Below are positions 63,701 to 64,000 of a DNA stretch of 64,000 bases, piece after piece (the first letter of the stretch is position 1; the number at the start of each line of letters is the position of its first letter). The notes beneath the pieces were generated by a model. The model searched no databases. It had not been told where the DNA came from and saw nothing but the letters and a program-made list of their open reading frames with translations. The stretch covers positions 1 through 64,000 of the forward strand of contig NZ_JAFCLN010000015.1 of the NCBI RefSeq assembly GCF_018129385.1. Reading direction: 5' to 3'. Position numbers and translations under genes: made by a program. The stretch comes from Bradyrhizobium lablabi (GTDB taxonomy: Bacteria > Pseudomonadota > Alphaproteobacteria > Rhizobiales > Xanthobacteraceae).

Positions 63701-63882
63701 GTATCGATCACGGTTTTGGCGCTGGCGCCGGGATAGCGGGTGGTGACCTGCACGGTCGGCGGCACCACGTCGGGATATTGCGCGACCGCGAGGCTATACA
63801 GCGACACGCCGCCGATCAGGATCATCAGCATGGCGATGACGTTGGAAAGAACCGGCCGCTCGATGAAGAATTTGGAGATCAT
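60712..63882 (-). CDS. RND multidrug efflux permease (AcrB/MexB, HAE1 family)
   Basis: The protein is 1056 residues, full length for HAE1 pumps. It starts with MISKFFIERPVLSNVIAMLM, has the two large periplasmic loops, and in TM4 carries the proton-relay Asp pair (AIVLAIGIVVDDAIVVVE). The duplicated signature GFTVNLSTLFA is upstream of it. It forms a trimer that exports hydrophobic compounds with a membrane-fusion protein and an outer-membrane channel. The membrane-fusion gene ends nine bases before its ATG. No TolC-type gene follows in the window. Confidence 0.97.
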   Translation of the reverse strand: MISKFFIERPVLSNVIAMLMILIGGVSLYSLAVAQYPDVVPPTVQVTTRYPGASAKTVIDTVALPIEQQVNGVEDMLYMQSYSASDGTYTLTVTFKIGTDLNFAQVLVQNRVSAALSQLPSSVQSQGVTVQKKSTSILLFVTLTSPNATYDSLFLSNYATINLRDELSRLPGVGNVTVFGAGQYSMRVWLDPNKLQARSLMPQDVIQAIQQQNQQVTAGQVGAPPVPAEQAFQYTLNIAGRLEDKTQFEDIIVKTGSSGEVVRVRDVGWVELGAQTYSQLFSLNRKPAAGIGVFQSPGANALEVEKAVEKKMAELAKAFPQDIIYETPFDTTKFVNESINEVYKTLFEAGLLVLVVILVFLQDWRAMLVPATTVPVTIIGAFAAMAALGFTVNLSTLFAIVLAIGIVVDDAIVVVEGAAHNIEQGMNGHDAAIKAMDALFGPIIGITLVLISVFLPAAFLPGLTGRMYAQFALVIAATALLSAINAATLKPTQCALWLRRPVPPEQRNWFYRGFNAVYDRIERGYARLIGFMVAHANISVVLALILIGAGGYGISRVPTGFIPIEDQGYLLAAVQLPDGAALGRTQTVLDQVQEIASKQAGVDQIMTIAGISVLDGNSSLANAGVAYIVLKEWSARGAGQDLLSLYKGLNEKLSAISEARVLVIPPPPIQGIGNAAGFAMQVELRDGSSDYNKLQAVTNALVANAQSQSALQRVSSTFRSTVPQFDIEIDRVKTQTLHVTTDQIFQTLSAFMGGAYVNQFNKFGRTFQVYAQADSQFRVTTRDIANLMVRNSNGDMIPIGTVAKITPAVGPPLISLYNLYPSSTVIGLPATGYSSGQSMQLMEQIADRTLPRGTGYEWTAMSYQEKVVGGQIYFAFALALLLVYLVLAGQYESWYAPISVILAVPLSLLGPMAVLNILRIENNLYTQIGIILLIALSAKNAILIVEVALELHVRDGKPLLESAVNAARARFRPILMTSFAFILGVLPLVLATGAGANARKSIGITVFSGMLASTCFAVLFVPTFFVVIQRFENWRAERSGKKVGVQKMPEAGAPTH

Positions 63883-63891
63883 GGCCGTCTC

Positions 63892-64000
63892 CTATTTCGC
63901 CGCAGTGTCGGACTCGATCTTCTTCGTTTGCGGATCGACCTTCTGGCCGGGGATCGCGCGCAGCAATCCACCCACGACCACCTTGTCGTCCGGCTTGAGT
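63892..64000 (-). CDS. RND efflux membrane-fusion protein, C-terminal end (partial)
   Basis: The last 36 codons are present and the gene continues beyond the right edge. The readable end, LKPDDKVVVGGLLRAIPGQK and then VDPQTKKI, is the typical C-terminal region of AcrA/MexA-type periplasmic adaptors. It is upstream of, and on the same strand as, the RND permease gene, so the two form an operon. Confidence 0.85.
   Translation of the reverse strand, partial: LKPDDKVVVGGLLRAIPGQKVDPQTKKIESDTAAK

Overview
The window is chromosomal DNA from a high-GC alphaproteobacterium, most likely Bradyrhizobium or a close Nitrobacteraceae relative. The reasons are the dense GC-rich coding, the family content (LepA, Map, RadC, dodecin, NhaP2, an OprB-type porin, secreted Gly/Tyr- or Pro-rich small proteins, DGPF/ECF42 pair, several LysR and MFS genes) and intergenic palindromes (TCATTGCGAG..., TCATTCCGG..., GAGCATGATC...) that I recall as typical of that genus. 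This is recognition by eye, not a database result. No rRNA, tRNA, CRISPR array, transposase or integrase was seen.

Layout. 1-7.6 kb: an SDR, a GT39 membrane glycosyltransferase, lepA, a secreted protein of unknown function with an apparent internal repeat, and an MFS carrier. 7.7-16.4 kb: a chemoreceptor, a flavin-dependent acyl-CoA-dehydrogenase-like enzyme coupled to a DUF1801 protein, a PAS-GGDEF-EAL protein whose cyclase half looks dead, and a divergent pair of peptidoglycan enzymes (L,D-transpeptidase and MepA). 16.5-25 kb: modABC, dodecin, NhaP2 antiporter, MscS channel, Map and a Tat-exported metallo-beta-lactamase-fold protein.

25-33 kb is the most unusual part. radC and an NTF2/SnoaL-like gene face each other across about 5.8 kb. 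Between them lie detached copies of both gene 3' ends (27906-28066 and 28512-28594) in the order and orientation expected for an ancestral radC/SnoaL intergenic region. A GMC oxidoreductase lies on the radC side of this core. A LysR regulator, a remnant of a phytoene-desaturase-like gene and an O-methyltransferase lie on the other side. Each detached copy encodes the same peptide as the intact gene through different synonymous codons. This suggests two DNA acquisitions that replaced gene ends with ends from a related strain.

33-46 kb: a TetR-desaturase operon with a palindrome in its promoter, a tautomerase, a LysR-SDR pair whose SDR lacks the catalytic Tyr, a YbfB-type MFS carrier, an ECF42 sigma/DGPF operon with a matching promoter, and a tightly coupled five-gene operon (NMT1-type ABC transporter, 2-hydroxyacid dehydrogenase, Inh-like protein) divergent from a creatininase-family gene. 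46-64 kb: a double-barrel porin, TauE-small protein-MFS operon, an FMN glutamate-synthase-family protein, patatin-like lipase, ferredoxin-NADP reductase, a DAACS symporter followed by a solute-binding protein, a zinc-independent MDR reductase, a proline-rich secreted protein, a DUF1269 protein, and an RND efflux pump whose membrane-fusion partner runs off the right edge.
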